Shown here: positions 23,691-35,262 of the stretch, in pieces
Numbering within the stretch: the first letter of the stretch is position 1
Layout of the letters: every line of letters starts with the position of its first letter
NCBI RefSeq assembly: GCF_000764305.2
Contig: NW_025932656.1
Coordinates: 1 to 64,000 of the forward strand
DNA from: Hyalella azteca
Lineage: Eukaryota; Arthropoda; Malacostraca; Amphipoda; Hyalellidae
DNA: 64,000 nucleotides
Direction of reading: 5' to 3'
Made by a program: the position numbers and the translations under genes
The notes under the pieces: model-generated
Told to the model about the DNA's origin: nothing
Seen by the model: the letters and a program-made list of their open reading frames with translations, nothing else
Database searches by the model: none

Positions 23691-25933
23691 CCCCGCGAAT
23701 ACAATTTTCTACAGAACTTCGAAAAGAATTTTCTTTCGTGCATATGCGTGGCCAACTGAAATAAAATGAATATTATGTAGGATGGCTGACCTTAAATTGG
23801 CTCGCAACAACGTTTTTCATGTGTAGCAACGGACTAAAAAGGAGAAAATAAAATACTTAAAAAAAAAACTTTTTAAAAAAGTGACGCATTCCCATCTTTC
23901 CTTGTGTGCTAACCAATTCTTTTCAGCTGATTAACGCGTAACTTGCTGCACCATGGCTAGCGCTTTTTCTGTGGACGACTTGTTGTCAGACGAGAATTGT
24001 CCTGATTTGGCTTCATTAAAGAGCAAGCGGGCAGTTCTGAAGCGTAAGGTTACGTGGACGCTGAAGGCGGCAGCTGCTGACGACGACCGAAAGAAGGTAC
24101 GCACCTGTCCAGAGACAGTAAGTGAGCTGCTTCTAAGCATTGGCAAGCTTGATGAAAGCATTACTGCATACCTCATTGAACAAAAAGATGTTTCTATACT
24201 GAATTATGAGATGAGAATCAATGTTCATATGAGTTGGATGTGAAAACTAAATTGAAGGAGCTGCTTAAGTCAATCGCTGACGAAGTTAGCTAACATAAAC
24301 TTAAAACCAATTATTGTGACCTTAAACTACCTCACTTGAGCTGTGGCACTTTTTCTGGTGAAGGAACGTCCCATCAGGGCTATTTTACCTTTTTGACCCA
24401 GTTCAACAACATCATAGGTCTCAGGGATAATCTTACTGCATCTGTTAAATTCACTTATTTGAAGTCTTATCTAAGAGGTTGTGCATCCAAATTAGTAGAA
24501 CACTTGATCATTGCAGACGAAAACTATCCAATTGCCTTAAGGCTCTACTTCAAGATGAATTTCTCAATCTAAACTGTCTGGTCGATGATTTGTTCAAAAA
24601 TTTGCTTTCAATTAAACCTAAGTTTGACCCCACTATACGGGGAGACCAAATTATTCATCAACCAGGTTAGGAGCATAATTGCAAACCTAAAGCAAAACGA
24701 CCGTGATTTATTGAATGATGATTGCTGTAACGAATTTGTTAGTCATGTTGTGTTTTCTAAATTGCCTGTTCCATTTAAACATGAGCTTGTAGTTAAATTG
24801 AACAACTTTCCTAGATTGGCTGATATTTTTGATTGCTATGTGGATGTCATTCGCACGTTGAACATGAAGAACTCTTCTGACTCGGTTCGTGAGAAAAGAG
24901 TAGATGTTCGCCCTAAACCCGTGGCTGATCTCAAACCGAAATCTGCTTTCCAGAATTATGGTACTAACTCTCAGGTCAGAAAGAGGTGCAAATTTTGTTC
25001 CAGTGCATCCCATAGCATGATTCAATGTTCACGCTATTCTTCATATGAGGACAGAGTTCAAAGTTGTAGAAAAATAAACCTTTCATAAATGCACCAGTAC
25101 TAAACATTCAACCGACAATGTAACGCCAAACTTGATTTCCCTTGTAAAACTGGTCAAAGTAATTCGCACATTCCTGCTCTTTGCCCGAAGTTGAAAGTAA
25201 ATGATTTGCAGAACCATTGTTGCATTGCATCTTCATCTAATTCAAATTCTAATTTCATTTTGCCAACTCTAACCATTGCCGTTTCTAACGGTAAATGTGT
25301 GACTGTCGAGTTCTTCTGGACTCTGGTAGCCAACGCAGCTACATTACCCATAATGTCTTAAAGCGACTCAACTTTTCTGGTTAGTTGTATGTCAGTTCTT
25401 ATACCATCAACACATTTATCAATAGTGTCGTACGCGGATTTGCCGAAATCAGCCTTTGTTTGAACCTCATGGATGGTTTGAGTAACCTTCAGTTACCGCT
25501 ACTTGTCTATGACAAATTTTCCATGGAGTATGAGATAGATGGTTTGAGACAAGCAATGGCGAATGTAGCGAAGATCAAAGACTTGGCTGACTCGAACGCC
25601 CTTATGGGCAGTGATAGGGTACAGCTTGAAGGCATTCTTGGCATTGACGCATTGCAGTTTATTTCAAACTTGAGCATCGTGAGATGAATGCAGGGATCCG
25701 CTTACGATTATGGCGGAAAACTCATTCCGATTGGTAATGTTGAGCACTTCCTCACTACTCAGAAAGTTAAAACTCTGCATAGAAACTTCGTTCACGAAAT
25801 GCTAATCTTGCTTCCTGTGTTAATTTTGTACTTGATCCGCAGCACAAGTGTTGCGACCCCATTGCCAGCATGGCTGACGGTAGCAACGTGGAAGGACATC
25901 TCGAAAAACTTTTCGAGCTCGAGTCCATTGGTA

Positions 25934-26883
25934 CAGGGTGCGCCACAGAAATTTACTTATTGTCAATAAAAACAAAAGTACTTCAGTTATTGTTTTAAAT
26001 TTTTTTTATTCGAGAAAACAGTATCCCAAATTTTTTTCATACAGTTTTGAAAATTAAATCTCATGAATGACGGCCTCCATTGTGCATAAACTAATGAAGT
26101 CGCTTTTTTTATAATGGTTTCCACTCTATGCAGCATATCAATCGGTATTTTGGCAATGACGTCGCGAATGTTGTTCTTGAGGTGTGCTATGGTCCGTGGT
26201 CAATCGACATAAACCAGAAATTTCAAATATCCCATAAAAAGAAATCGCATGGAGTCAAACCTGGAGAGCGTGGCGGCCATTGGAGATCGCCTCTGAGAGA
26301 GATGAGGCGGTCGGGGAAATGATGTCGCAACAAATTCATCGAGTCTCTTGCTGTATGTGTTGTGGCTCCATCTTGCTGAAACCACACGTTCCTAAAGTTC
26401 ATTTCTTCGAGTCTTGGTAGAAAAAGATCCTCGATCATGTTCCTGTAACGAGCTCCATTAACGGTAACTGCGCGTTCGTTTACTTAAAAAAATAAGGACC
26501 AATTATTCCCATTACCGACGTCGCACACCAGACAGTAACTCGCTCACAGTTAAGTGGCTTCTGGCGAAACTCACGTGGATTTACACCACACCAATAACGC
26601 ATGTTTAGCCTGTTGACGCAGCCGGAAATATGGAAGTGAGCCTCGCCACTGAAAAAAACGACCACGTCTTCAGGCAGGTTGTCAACCAGCATTTTACATG
26701 CATTTTGACGGACAACAAAATCGCGTTCAGTTAATTCTTGCACTACAGCAAATTTATTTGAGAAACTTTGAGAAACAAACTTGGGAACTTTCCCCTTCAG
26801 ATGCACCCCCTCTCGTCCCTCTACCCGACCAACTAACCGCACAGGAATTTTTTCAAATAAGTAAGTTTCTGTGGCGCACCCTG
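25934..26883 (-). mobile_element. Tc1/mariner element inserted in the BEL/Pao element
   Basis: Terminal inverted repeats start CAGGGTGCGCCACAGAAA at both ends and extend about 30 bp with one or two mismatches. TA target duplications are at 25932-25933 and 26884-26885. Length is 950 bp, short of the usual 1.3 kb. The missing part is the amino-terminal DNA-binding half of the transposase. The two BEL/Pao flanks read in the same frame across the insertion site once the element and one TA are ignored, so it landed in a then-open frame. Confidence 0.93.
26040..26865 (-). pseudogene. Mariner transposase, DNA-binding half deleted
   Basis: Minus-strand catalytic region: a segment ending VVFFSGEAHFHISG, then VTVWCATSVMGIIGPYFF, a frameshift near 26480, then NVWFQQDGATTHTA and WPPRSPGLTPCDFFLWDI. 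In mariners the first catalytic aspartate sits in an SDEAHF-type motif; here it reads SGEAHF, so that residue is lost. The second and third acidic sites (QQDGA and PCDFFLW) are visible. The carboxy end contains stops. The helix-turn-helix amino half is absent. Inactive. Confidence 0.88.
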
Positions 26884-28948
26884 TATTAAGGAGGTTGCGG
26901 AACCGGAATTGCTGTCTGAAAAGATCTCTGAATTTGGCTCTGCGATTGAGCTTAAGGGAGATCGTTTCTATGTTCAACTTCCGTGGAATTAAAAGCTTTC
27001 AGAAGTCAAATCTAACTTTGAGGTTGCGCGCTCCGTGCTTGGACGTGTTGTTAATTAACGATTTACACGCGCTCAATTTATACCAGGAGTATGACGCCGT
27101 TTTCGAGCAGCAACTCGAGGAAGGTGTACTGGAGGAGGTGCCTTTGCACGGTCCTGGGAGCGATGAGCGAATTTACATTCCCCATCGAGCCGTGGTAAAC
27201 GATGGCCCGACAGTCACCACGAAAGTGCGCCCCGTCCTCAACTGCAGCCTTAAGAAGGGGATTAAGAGTCCATCACTTAATGAGGCAGCTTTTCCTGGTG
27301 TCAACTTGCTTACGAATTTGCTTAACTTGCTTATTAGTGTCAGATTTGATAATTACTTAGTCACTGCAGACATAAGAAAAGCTTTTCTCCAAATAAAACT
27401 TGCTTTAGAAGCTGATAAATATCGCTTTTGTATTCTTTGGTGGAAGAACAACAGATTGAAAGTTTACCGTTACACCACCGTCGTGTTCGGTTTCATATCA
27501 AGTCCTTTCATTTTGAATTATGTTGTTACCAAGCACCTGAACCAATTTCCAGATTATCTGTGTTCATATTTTTTACGGAACAACGTCTATGTAGATAATT
27601 TCTTTTTACTTGTAATTCTCTTGAACACTTACAACTGTTCTACCAACAAGCTATAGAGCGCCTGGCTGCTGGGGGTTTTGACCTCAGGTCATGGTTCACT
27701 AACAACCCTGCTTTACAGGCCATCTTCAAGACTGAAGGTAGATCGTCAGATCATTCAGCAGAATGCGAGAAAGTTCTCGGGTATAAATACTTTCCTGTCA
27801 CTGATCAATTGGCGGTGTCCTTACCAGATTTCAATGTCAAGGCTACTAACTCAGTCACTAAACGTATCATCTTGTCAAAATTGGCTAAAATTTTTGATCC
27901 TTTAGGACTAGTAAGTCCTGTTGCTGTAAAGGGAAAGGCTTTGCTTCGCCAGATATGGCAATCAAAACTTAATTGGGATGATCCCTTGCCTTCTGCTCTG
28001 TGTGAACGGTGGCAGTCATTAACTGCCGATCTCCAGCAACTACAGAATTTCATATTTGATCATTAAAACGTAGAAGCAAAGCGTGACGTGTCATTGGTAT
28101 TGTTTTGTGACGCTTCAAAGACTTTCTATGGATTTTCTGCCTATGCAGTTTACGAAGACGAATCTGGTTTTCATTCAAATTTAATTTTCGCGAAAAGTAA
28201 AATCGCCCCGTCAAAATCTAAAAGTTTGCCAACACTGGAACTACTAGCAGTTTTCCTAGCGTTCAAATGTCTTGATACGTTGATGTCTTCAATGGATAGA
28301 GCTCAAATTAGAAAGGTTGTTCTCGGCATTGATGCACAAATTGTTCTTGCTTGGATTCTCAATGGTAAAACTAAAACTAAGAATATATTTGCTAACAACC
28401 AGAACAGAGGTTTGTCAGAATTGAACAGAGGTTTGTCTGCTAAGGAGTTCGAGAAGAGGTTGCCACTGTGGTGCCATGGACCTGAGTTTTAGCGAACGAT
28501 GGTTTGTCATCCTGGCCCAAAGTTGACCTCCATGGTAAGGTCGACAACAGTGTGCCACTAATCTCGTGTGCTCTTGCTACCTCTACAGATCAAACAGTTT
28601 TGCCGGTTAACAAATTCTCTTCTCTTCATAAATTATACAGAGTAACTGCACTTCTTCTGTAGGAAGTTCTTTTGTAGGAAGTTGAACATCTCAGATTTGG
28701 AATGCAGGGAGAAAGCAAAATTATACTGGTTCAGAAAAGAACAAAAAGTGCACTTTTCTAACGAACTCGAATTTTTGTGTTCCAAACAGGCTTCACCTGT
28801 ACCTAATTTAATTAATAACCTGAATTTATTCATTGATGATCTTGGTCTTTTGCGATCCAAGGGTAGACTAAACAAGTGAATATCAGCAATATACAAAATA
28901 CTAAACAAATACTAAACTAAACAGAATACAACAAAATACTAAACGAAA

Positions 28949-29060
28949 AATATCAACAGCGTGCATTCAGAACCCCTATTATTTCGGTTGGCAATTTGCG
29001 AAGAATATCAACAGCGTGCATTCAGAACCCCAAATTATTTCGATTGGCAATTTGCGAAGA
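28949..29060. repeat. 55-bp tandem doublet
   Basis: Two adjacent near-identical copies contain AACAGCGTGCATTCAGAACC. They lie just past the point where the BEL/Pao element is broken off and may mark a rearrangement junction. Confidence 0.8.
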
Positions 29061-29579
29061 ATATAAAGCGTAGCGCATAATGCACACACATTTTAAATGA
29101 CACTCTCATGAAAGTCATCTTTATCAGTCGTAAAAAATACACAATCATTAAATGTTACGAGGCATGTTTTTAAAGTAAGTACCATTTTTTATTACGTCGC
29201 TACAGCGCAGCGGCCGCAGTTAATTAAGTGCATGTGCGCCAGGTAGCAACATTTGTTGGGAGGCCACAGTCGCCATTGCGGAACCACTCGGTCAAGTCTA
29301 TATCTTTGTGATTTTAGACTGCCTCAACCCGTTGAGAATCCGCCCATTGCGAAGCGCGTTCGTTTCTCTGTGCTGAAGGCTTGGAATCAGTTGACATTCA
29401 TCACCAAATCATTAAAGTTTAATGTGAATAATATGCGTTTAAACATCACTTTTTTAAAGACAACACTTCTAAAGAATCCAGTGTTTCCGATGTTATACAT
29501 GTACAATGAATTTCAAATTTTATTTTCAAATATTGAAGAAAATAATTTTCAAATTTTTGTTTTCATATAAAAAATTTAA

Positions 29580-29886
29580 AGTTTCAAAATTATTAATTCT
29601 GTCAATTTATTCATGCGTTACGAAAGTGTGTAAAATTTCAGATCGATTGGACAGGTAGAAATGTGTTTAATATTGATTGTAAGATTTGTAGCAGACAAAA
29701 TTATTTTTTCATTATTTACAATTAAAAAAATATTTTTTTATTATTTATTTTGTCAATCGATTCATGCATTGTCTCCAACTTTACGCAAGTGTGCAAAATT
29801 TCAGATCGATAGGAAAAGTAGAAGTGTGTTAAATTTCGATTTTAAGATTTGTAGCAGACAGACAAACAAACAAACAAACAAACAAC
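29580..29886 (+). mobile_element. Possible retroposon 3' tail, duplicated, with (AAAC)n end
   Basis: Two diverged copies share ATTTCAGATCGAT and AAGATTTGTAGCAGACA (about 29600-29700 and 29755-29862). The second ends in a (CAAA)n run at 29861-29885. A short microsatellite at the 3' end is typical of target-primed retroposons. There is no coding sequence and the class is unknown. Confidence 0.45.
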
Positions 29887-31730
29887 AAGAAGTGAAAATA
29901 AGAGAAGTGTTGTAAAAAGTCACGAGTGATGCAGTAATTTGTTGAGGTTTTTAAAGATGGCTGCACAATCATTGATGATGAGAAATGTTGTGGAAACCCT
30001 TCAGTCCTTATAAAATTTGCCGATTGAAAAAGTGGACTCTAAAGTGAAAAAAAAAAACATACGGTCCACTATTTCCTCAGCTGATGCGACAGCATCTATA
30101 TGGCATCTATATATCTCTGAATCTATTATATCTATACACATGCATAAGCAACTATATAGGCATTTCCACTGTAATCCATGCGGTAATTGAAATTGAAAAC
30201 ATAGCCATTTTCTCACCAAGGTCCTGTAACATGACAATCTTTTAGGCATGCATATTCACCGCATGTTGCCAATGCTTCCTGCCAACAGTACGATTATGTC
30301 CATGAGTGATTGTCGTTTTTTTTTTGTTGCATTGCTCATAACTGCATCGGGAACATTGCATTGAAGGTTTATTGAACTTTTTTTATATTTTCTGCATCTC
30401 ATACCAATTTATTACTTTTTTGAAGATTAAATTGCTATTACGGAACGAAATAATTCGTCGTGAAGTTCACAGATACTTTTGAATTTGAACACCTATCACT
30501 TCGAATCCTCATTTTTTTTCTTATTCTAATGCCTTTATTCTAATTTTATCAAAATCGCTCGATTGAACAATTTCCAAGCAGGAGAAATTAAAAATGAGAA
30601 ATTCACATTTTTATACTATCATAATAGGTCACTGCACTCAAAGTCAAGGCTGACCACGGTGGAACAAATATTTTATTCACAAAATATTATACAAAGGTAA
30701 ATTTATTATTCTTGTGCCGTTGTTTTCAGCTGCCTCAACAAGTCATTTCCCACCACGCATATGACGTTCAAACAACGCTAATTATACGCTGTTGCAACGT
30801 CATCTGCGTGGAGGGCTTACATTCGGGGCTGTCTGAGACCTTGTCTGTAATTTCATTTCATTGACCGTTTATTAATATTTTTTGAACAGAAGTCAAACAT
30901 AATATCCGAAGTCCAATCTTTTTTTTAAATCAGTTATTCATAAAATTTCCCTTTTTGCTTTAAAAATTCCTGACAACTAATCGTAGTAGGTTGGAAACAA
31001 TTTAATTTTTTTAGAGAAAATATAAATTTCATTTTAGATTTTTAGTTCATGTTAAATTCGATGACGAACAATATACCATTTTCCGAACCTATATTTAACC
31101 GACTCATTTAAAGAAAAATGTTTCAGAGAAATGAACACAGCAATTTTCCGCTGACGCTTTTGTCATGTTCACTTTCCCGGGCTAATTATAGTTAAAGTTT
31201 GAACGAAGCTTTAGAATCTTTACCTTATCAGAATTTGGAGGTATAATGCCTCCGAGTTCGACACGTTAGATTCTTGCGTGTTGTGTGGTGACATGTGCGT
31301 GTTGTGTGGTGACATGTTATTTTACGTTAGCTAGGAAATTATAAGTTGAGCAACATATGGTCAATATATGAGTGCAGGTATCGACTACGTGAATAATTAA
31401 AAATATGACCAATAAAAATTATCATTTTAAAGTTTCTACTTATTCTGCTCCAGTGGAAGTTAGGACTGTCGTACCATCATGTAAAAATCATATTTCGAAG
31501 CAACTGTGAGAATATTTCATAATGATCATAATTCCCTACATTTATAAATATTTTATGATAAATCAGTTCAACTATTCAGTTCAATGTCATTCCAAACCGA
31601 AATGTGTAAAGGAGATGAGGAAATGTAATTTTTTCATAACCATGCAGTGGATACTCGATAATTGAAGAAAAACCCCGCCAACGGTGGCGCGCAAACACAT
31701 GAGGGCATCTGAGGACGTCTTGATACAAAA
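29887..31730. other. Intergenic stretch, no gene recognised
   Basis: AT-rich. The only structure seen is a 21-bp doublet (GCGTGTTGTGTGGTGACATG) at about 31276-31318. Confidence 0.5.
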
Positions 31731-31732
31731 AA

Positions 31733-31893
31733 TATAACTCAGTACTCACTGCAGTGAGTGACAGAGAGCGTATTTTCTCGTCAACGAAAACGTGAAGTTA
31801 CGGACGGACGGACGGACGGACGGACGGACAGACGGAAATGGCGAGCACAATAGTGCATTTTTTCCATAAATGAGAAAATGCGCTAAAAAGAAA
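31733..31893 (+). repeat. Dispersed repeat with (GGAC)n core, copy 1
   Basis: It starts ATATAACTCAGTACTCACTG, carries a GGAC tetranucleotide run at 31802-31833 and ends with AATGCGCTAAAAA. A second copy lies at 42088-42216 in the same orientation. Confidence 0.75.
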
Positions 31894-31933
31894 TGCAAAA
31901 GTTTCAGTTATGACGGTTTAAGTTATGATGGTT

Positions 31934-32110
31934 TCAGTTATGGTCCGCCCTCAGCCAGCCTTGTATGACTGTCTGGAAGACAGGTATTGATGTTACCGCC
32001 ACGACGTCGGCACTCAGAGAGTTCCATATTTTGATGACCCAATGAAAGAAGGAGTGTAGGTGGACGTCTTCTGTTGCTGAAAGTAACAAAGGCACCAACA
32101 GAAGGGGGCG
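31934..32110 (-). pseudogene. Relic of a LINE reverse-transcriptase carboxy terminus
   Basis: The minus-strand frame gives LHSFFHWVIKIWNSLSADVV, then VTSIPVFQTVIQGWL and a stop. The pattern SFFxRxIxxWNSLPxxVVxxxSIxxFK is the common ending of Jockey/CR1-type ORF2 proteins. Only this tail is present. Confidence 0.6.
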
Positions 32111-32164
32111 CCAACAGAAGCTTGCTGAAAGGCACCAACAAAACAAGCTTACCGCGCCGCCTAA

Positions 32165-33480
32165 TCTCGACATGTCATACGCGTGCAGAAATTTTGTACA
32201 CGCGCAAACATAACACACGGCTTTAATCTGCCTCAATAACGGCGTCTCGAAGGTCATTATTTTAATAAAACACGTTCCCCGAGTATCCGGACTGCACCGC
32301 TATTCCCCCTATAGCAGAAGGCTTTCAGTTTCAGTTGGAATTATTGCAGTTTCTTATAGTTTGTTCAGTGAAATATGTTTATTTATGGATAAACTTCTGG
32401 TTCATTGAGTAATTTTATTTCATAATCATCCTTGAGCAAAATTTATTAATTGTTCCTAGACATGTTGAGTTTCCTCAAAATTTTTGTGAGTAATCTTCTG
32501 AACAATTATTGTAGAGTATTTTTATGAGCGCCCAAATGATAAATCTACTGTTATTTTGTAAAATTAGGGTGAAATTCTTCTAATTTGAATGGTACATTTC
32601 TTGTCTGTCCTATGTTTTACACTTGTTGAGCGGTTCTCGATTGAAATGTTAGATTCAGTATTCAAAAAATATCGTAGCCTCGTTCGTATTAGAAAAGGGA
32701 GTTAGGAAGAGGCACATTCATTTCATCTGAAATAAATTCTTTCGGGAAGAAACTTCCAATTATGTAAGAATTTGCATTCTTAAGTTTGGTATGCCATGCA
32801 GCCATTCTCCAATGCTCAGCTTGAGGGTCACGATGTCTTTAAAAATGCAGGCCTTCAGAACTACATAGCACGCCACGCACACCGAACACAAGGTCGATAG
32901 CAGTTACATACAAGGATTTAAGTCCATTTTATTTTCACGACTAGATCCTTGGTTCAGTCAAATTTGACTGTATATACAATTTTGCTTCTAAATCGTATTT
33001 AAAATTTGAGCATCAAGAACTTACAAACGTATAAATTAGCTAATCGCTTGAGGTATGTATATTTTCTAAAAATGCATTCCCTTGTCCAGTTACCAAGTAC
33101 AGCGATACGGTATTTGTTTACGCGTTACCGAGACGACGTCAAATACGGAAGTTGAAGCTCGCCTGCTGATTGGTTGATAAAATTCTACGTGTGTTGTTAA
33201 ATATATCAATCTGCTCTGAGGCAGGGCAGTCTGTCGCCGGCCGGGTTTCGGATTGAAGCTCCATAGTGCCTCCGTAAAGACCGATATTTTTTTCAGCCGG
33301 AGAAGATAAATTTCGTGTTATTTTTTCGTTTTACTTTATTTTGAATGATAGTGAACAGGTGAGGCATTCAATGAATTTCCAGGAAGGAATTTATGATATG
33401 AAATGCTTAGGGATATTTCTTGTAATTTTTTTAAATAGGAATGCTCAAGAGATATTACACGGATTTGGAGTGTTTCATGC
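32165..33480 (+). repeat. Long direct duplication, upstream copy A
   Basis: It aligns collinearly with about 44700-45990. Shared landmarks in order: CGAGTATCCGGACTGCACCG, CCTAGACATGTTGAGTTT, TTTTGTGAGTAATCTTCTGA, then the 215-bp near-identical core (33111-33325) and GAGATATTA(C/A)ACGGATTTGG. Outside the core, identity by eye is roughly 80-85 percent. Confidence 0.85.
33111..33358 (+). promoter_or_regulatory. Putative promoter and noncoding first exon, copy A
   Basis: The core contains an inverted CCAAT box (ATTGG, about 33169), a TATA-like AAATATATC (33199-33207), an initiator-like GCAGTC with A at 33228 about 27 bp further on, and CpG-rich sequence. A consensus donor AACAG|GTGAGG lies at 33358/33359. 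ATG-ATA-GTG-AAC-AG just before the donor could be an upstream start. No coding gene was recognised directly downstream of this copy. Confidence 0.5.
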
Positions 33481-33929
33481 GAGAAGAAGCAACTTTTCTT
33501 TTATACTAAGTTTCCGAACAAATCTTCTTCGAAAAAATTACCTAATTTTAATTTCAGACCTTGACATGATATAATTTGTCTAATTAAATAGCTGATTTTT
33601 TTATGCTTTTGCTATAATCAAAGATTATAGCAAACACGTACGAAGATTTGCTTATGCCAATATTTTTAGCCAACTGATGGATTTAGTTCATGACTTTGAA
33701 ATAAATTGACGGTGTTATCATTCTGAATAATTAATGTGTTGAAATTCTAACATATAACAACCATAATATTATTATTGCTTTTCGCTTATAATAATTAATT
33801 GCACAATGATAATAATTACAGTTTTTAATGATTCCATAATTTTCAGAAAAGCATAACCAAGCCATACATTAGTGTCACAGGTTGTAATTTTAGCTACAAA
33901 CTATGATATTGAGCTCTTGTTATATTAGC

Positions 33930-34613
33930 TCTACCTGAGGATCGGGTTCTTCGTTGACTAAGGTAGTGAGGGATAAGTAAGACACATCAGTCCAGATAAC
34001 GTATCTTGTATACGGGGTGGTTATACAGAGTTGCGATACAGAGGTATAAGCTACGGCATCGACCGTAAGGTCGGAGAACTCANGCTGCCACCTTCTTACG
34101 ACACCGCTGGCTTGTTGTAGGACGCTTGTATAGGCGCCCTCAGCTGATGCCGGCCCTTGTAGTCGCTCTCGTAGACGCTCTCGTAGACGTTCTCGTAGAC
34201 GCTCTTGGCTCTGCATGTTGTACTGGATTCAGAGAACGCAAAAAATTGCGTGGACGCTTCAAATCCCTCTGCGTCAGTTGTAGGCTCGAAAGTCTTGACG
34301 TTGCAGGTTAACTAAGACGCGCCAGACAAAACTTGAATATTCTCATCGTTTTCGGCTGCAGAAATTAGTAGATGAAGGTCTTCTTGGTCTCTTCTTCAGA
34401 CGTTTAAATGAGTTAAACATCGCTGAAACAATCCGTTGAAAGGCTTGGTCGCACGAAAATCACTATGCGACAGTGTTGCTATAATCACAAGTCACAACCA
34501 CTTAAAAGTCTTTCACTTCACCACCGTATTTAAAGTCTCACAATTATAGTCAAGCAGTCGAGTTTCACTTTTTAAGAAAACACGATTGTCATCACTTAGT
34601 TCGGGCGCCAATT
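33930..34613 (-). mobile_element. Interior and second LTR-like end of the same or a related element
   Basis: The minus strand from the primer-binding site carries a short frame (MFNSFKRLKKRPRRPSS) and then the RERL repeat frame, broken by an N at 34083. The segment 33930-34085 resembles the R-U5 part of the LTR at 34614-34914 but is strongly diverged. Whether this is one deleted element or two nested relatives is unclear. Confidence 0.4.
34160..34206. repeat. 12-bp tandem repeat encoding RERL on the minus strand
   Basis: About four units of TCTCGTAGACGC. In the minus frame they read RERLRERLRERL, inside the leader or gag region of the LTR remnant next door. Confidence 0.75.
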
Positions 34614-34914
34614 TGTCCGAAGACTCTATACGTGATGTGACTGGCGAGAAACTATCTCAATATACGGGGTGGTAATATGCAAGAGTTATAATAGATATAA
34701 GCGAGTGACGGCCGGTTAAGCCGGAGCGACTCAAGCTACACGCTACATCGCGGAGCGCTTATCAGCTACTGGGGGCATTGCTCTAGGTTGCTAGCCCTTT
34801 TATAAGCTTCGCTTCCGCCCACTACTGCGGTCTTGATCGCGTGATCTATCACGTGTCTATCAGATGTTGACTCGTCCTCAATCTCTATCAGGTCAAGTGA
34901 ATTGGCCGCTGACA
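34614..34914 (-). mobile_element. LTR of a retrotransposon, with primer-binding site
   Basis: On the minus strand a 301-bp segment begins TGTCAGCGG and ends CTTCGGACA (TG...CA ends). A TATA box (TTATAAAAGGG) lies at about 34797-34806. Three bases past its end is TGGCGCCCGAAC (34600-34611), a typical tRNA primer-binding site. An interior remnant runs toward lower coordinates. A second diverged LTR-like segment (about 33930-34085) shares CGGGGTGGT and GGCCGGTTAAGCCGG-type features. No pol domains were found, so the family is unassigned. Confidence 0.65.
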
Positions 34915-35262
34915 TTAGTCTCTTAATTTAGCCAATTCTCTTCGTCCTCTACCCATTCAGGAGATATTATTTCTTTAATGCCATGATTCACGGCATATTG
35001 CAAGCGAAAATTTCAAGTTTAAATATTTTATACCATTTCTCAAAGTTCCCGACAAAATTCACTTCTACACTCAAACATATCACCGCGTGCCGACGACGCA
35101 ACAAAGTGTCTATCCCGGTCCTATTAGCGCGTAAATATGAGCGCTTCTATGAGGGAGCCTCTCGGCCCTGACGACGGATAATAAGGCAGCTTGTGATGAA
35201 TAATTTTATTGGAAATATCATAAGAACTTCTTCCACAGACTGACTGATGATGTCACAAATGT

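Larger units (their letters stand above)
23953..28879 (+). pseudogene. BEL/Pao LTR retrotransposon, decayed and truncated
   Basis: Domains in order: gag (23953-25085, several frameshifts) with a CX2CX4HX4C zinc knuckle at about 24985-25028; an aspartic protease with LDSGSQRSYI at about 25310-25345 (frameshifted just before it) and its downstream part to 25690; reverse transcriptase at 26885-27760 with TADIRKAFLQI and VFGFISSPF; the connection region with LSKLAKIFDPLGL at about 27870; RNase H-like CDASKTFYGFSAY at about 28105; and the start of the integrase region, ending near 28879. The catalytic YVDD box reads YVDN. No DDE integrase core and no LTR pair were found. A mariner interrupts it at 25934-26883. 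The domain order and the GLVSP-type connection motif are typical of Pao elements. It cannot be active as it stands. Confidence 0.88.
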
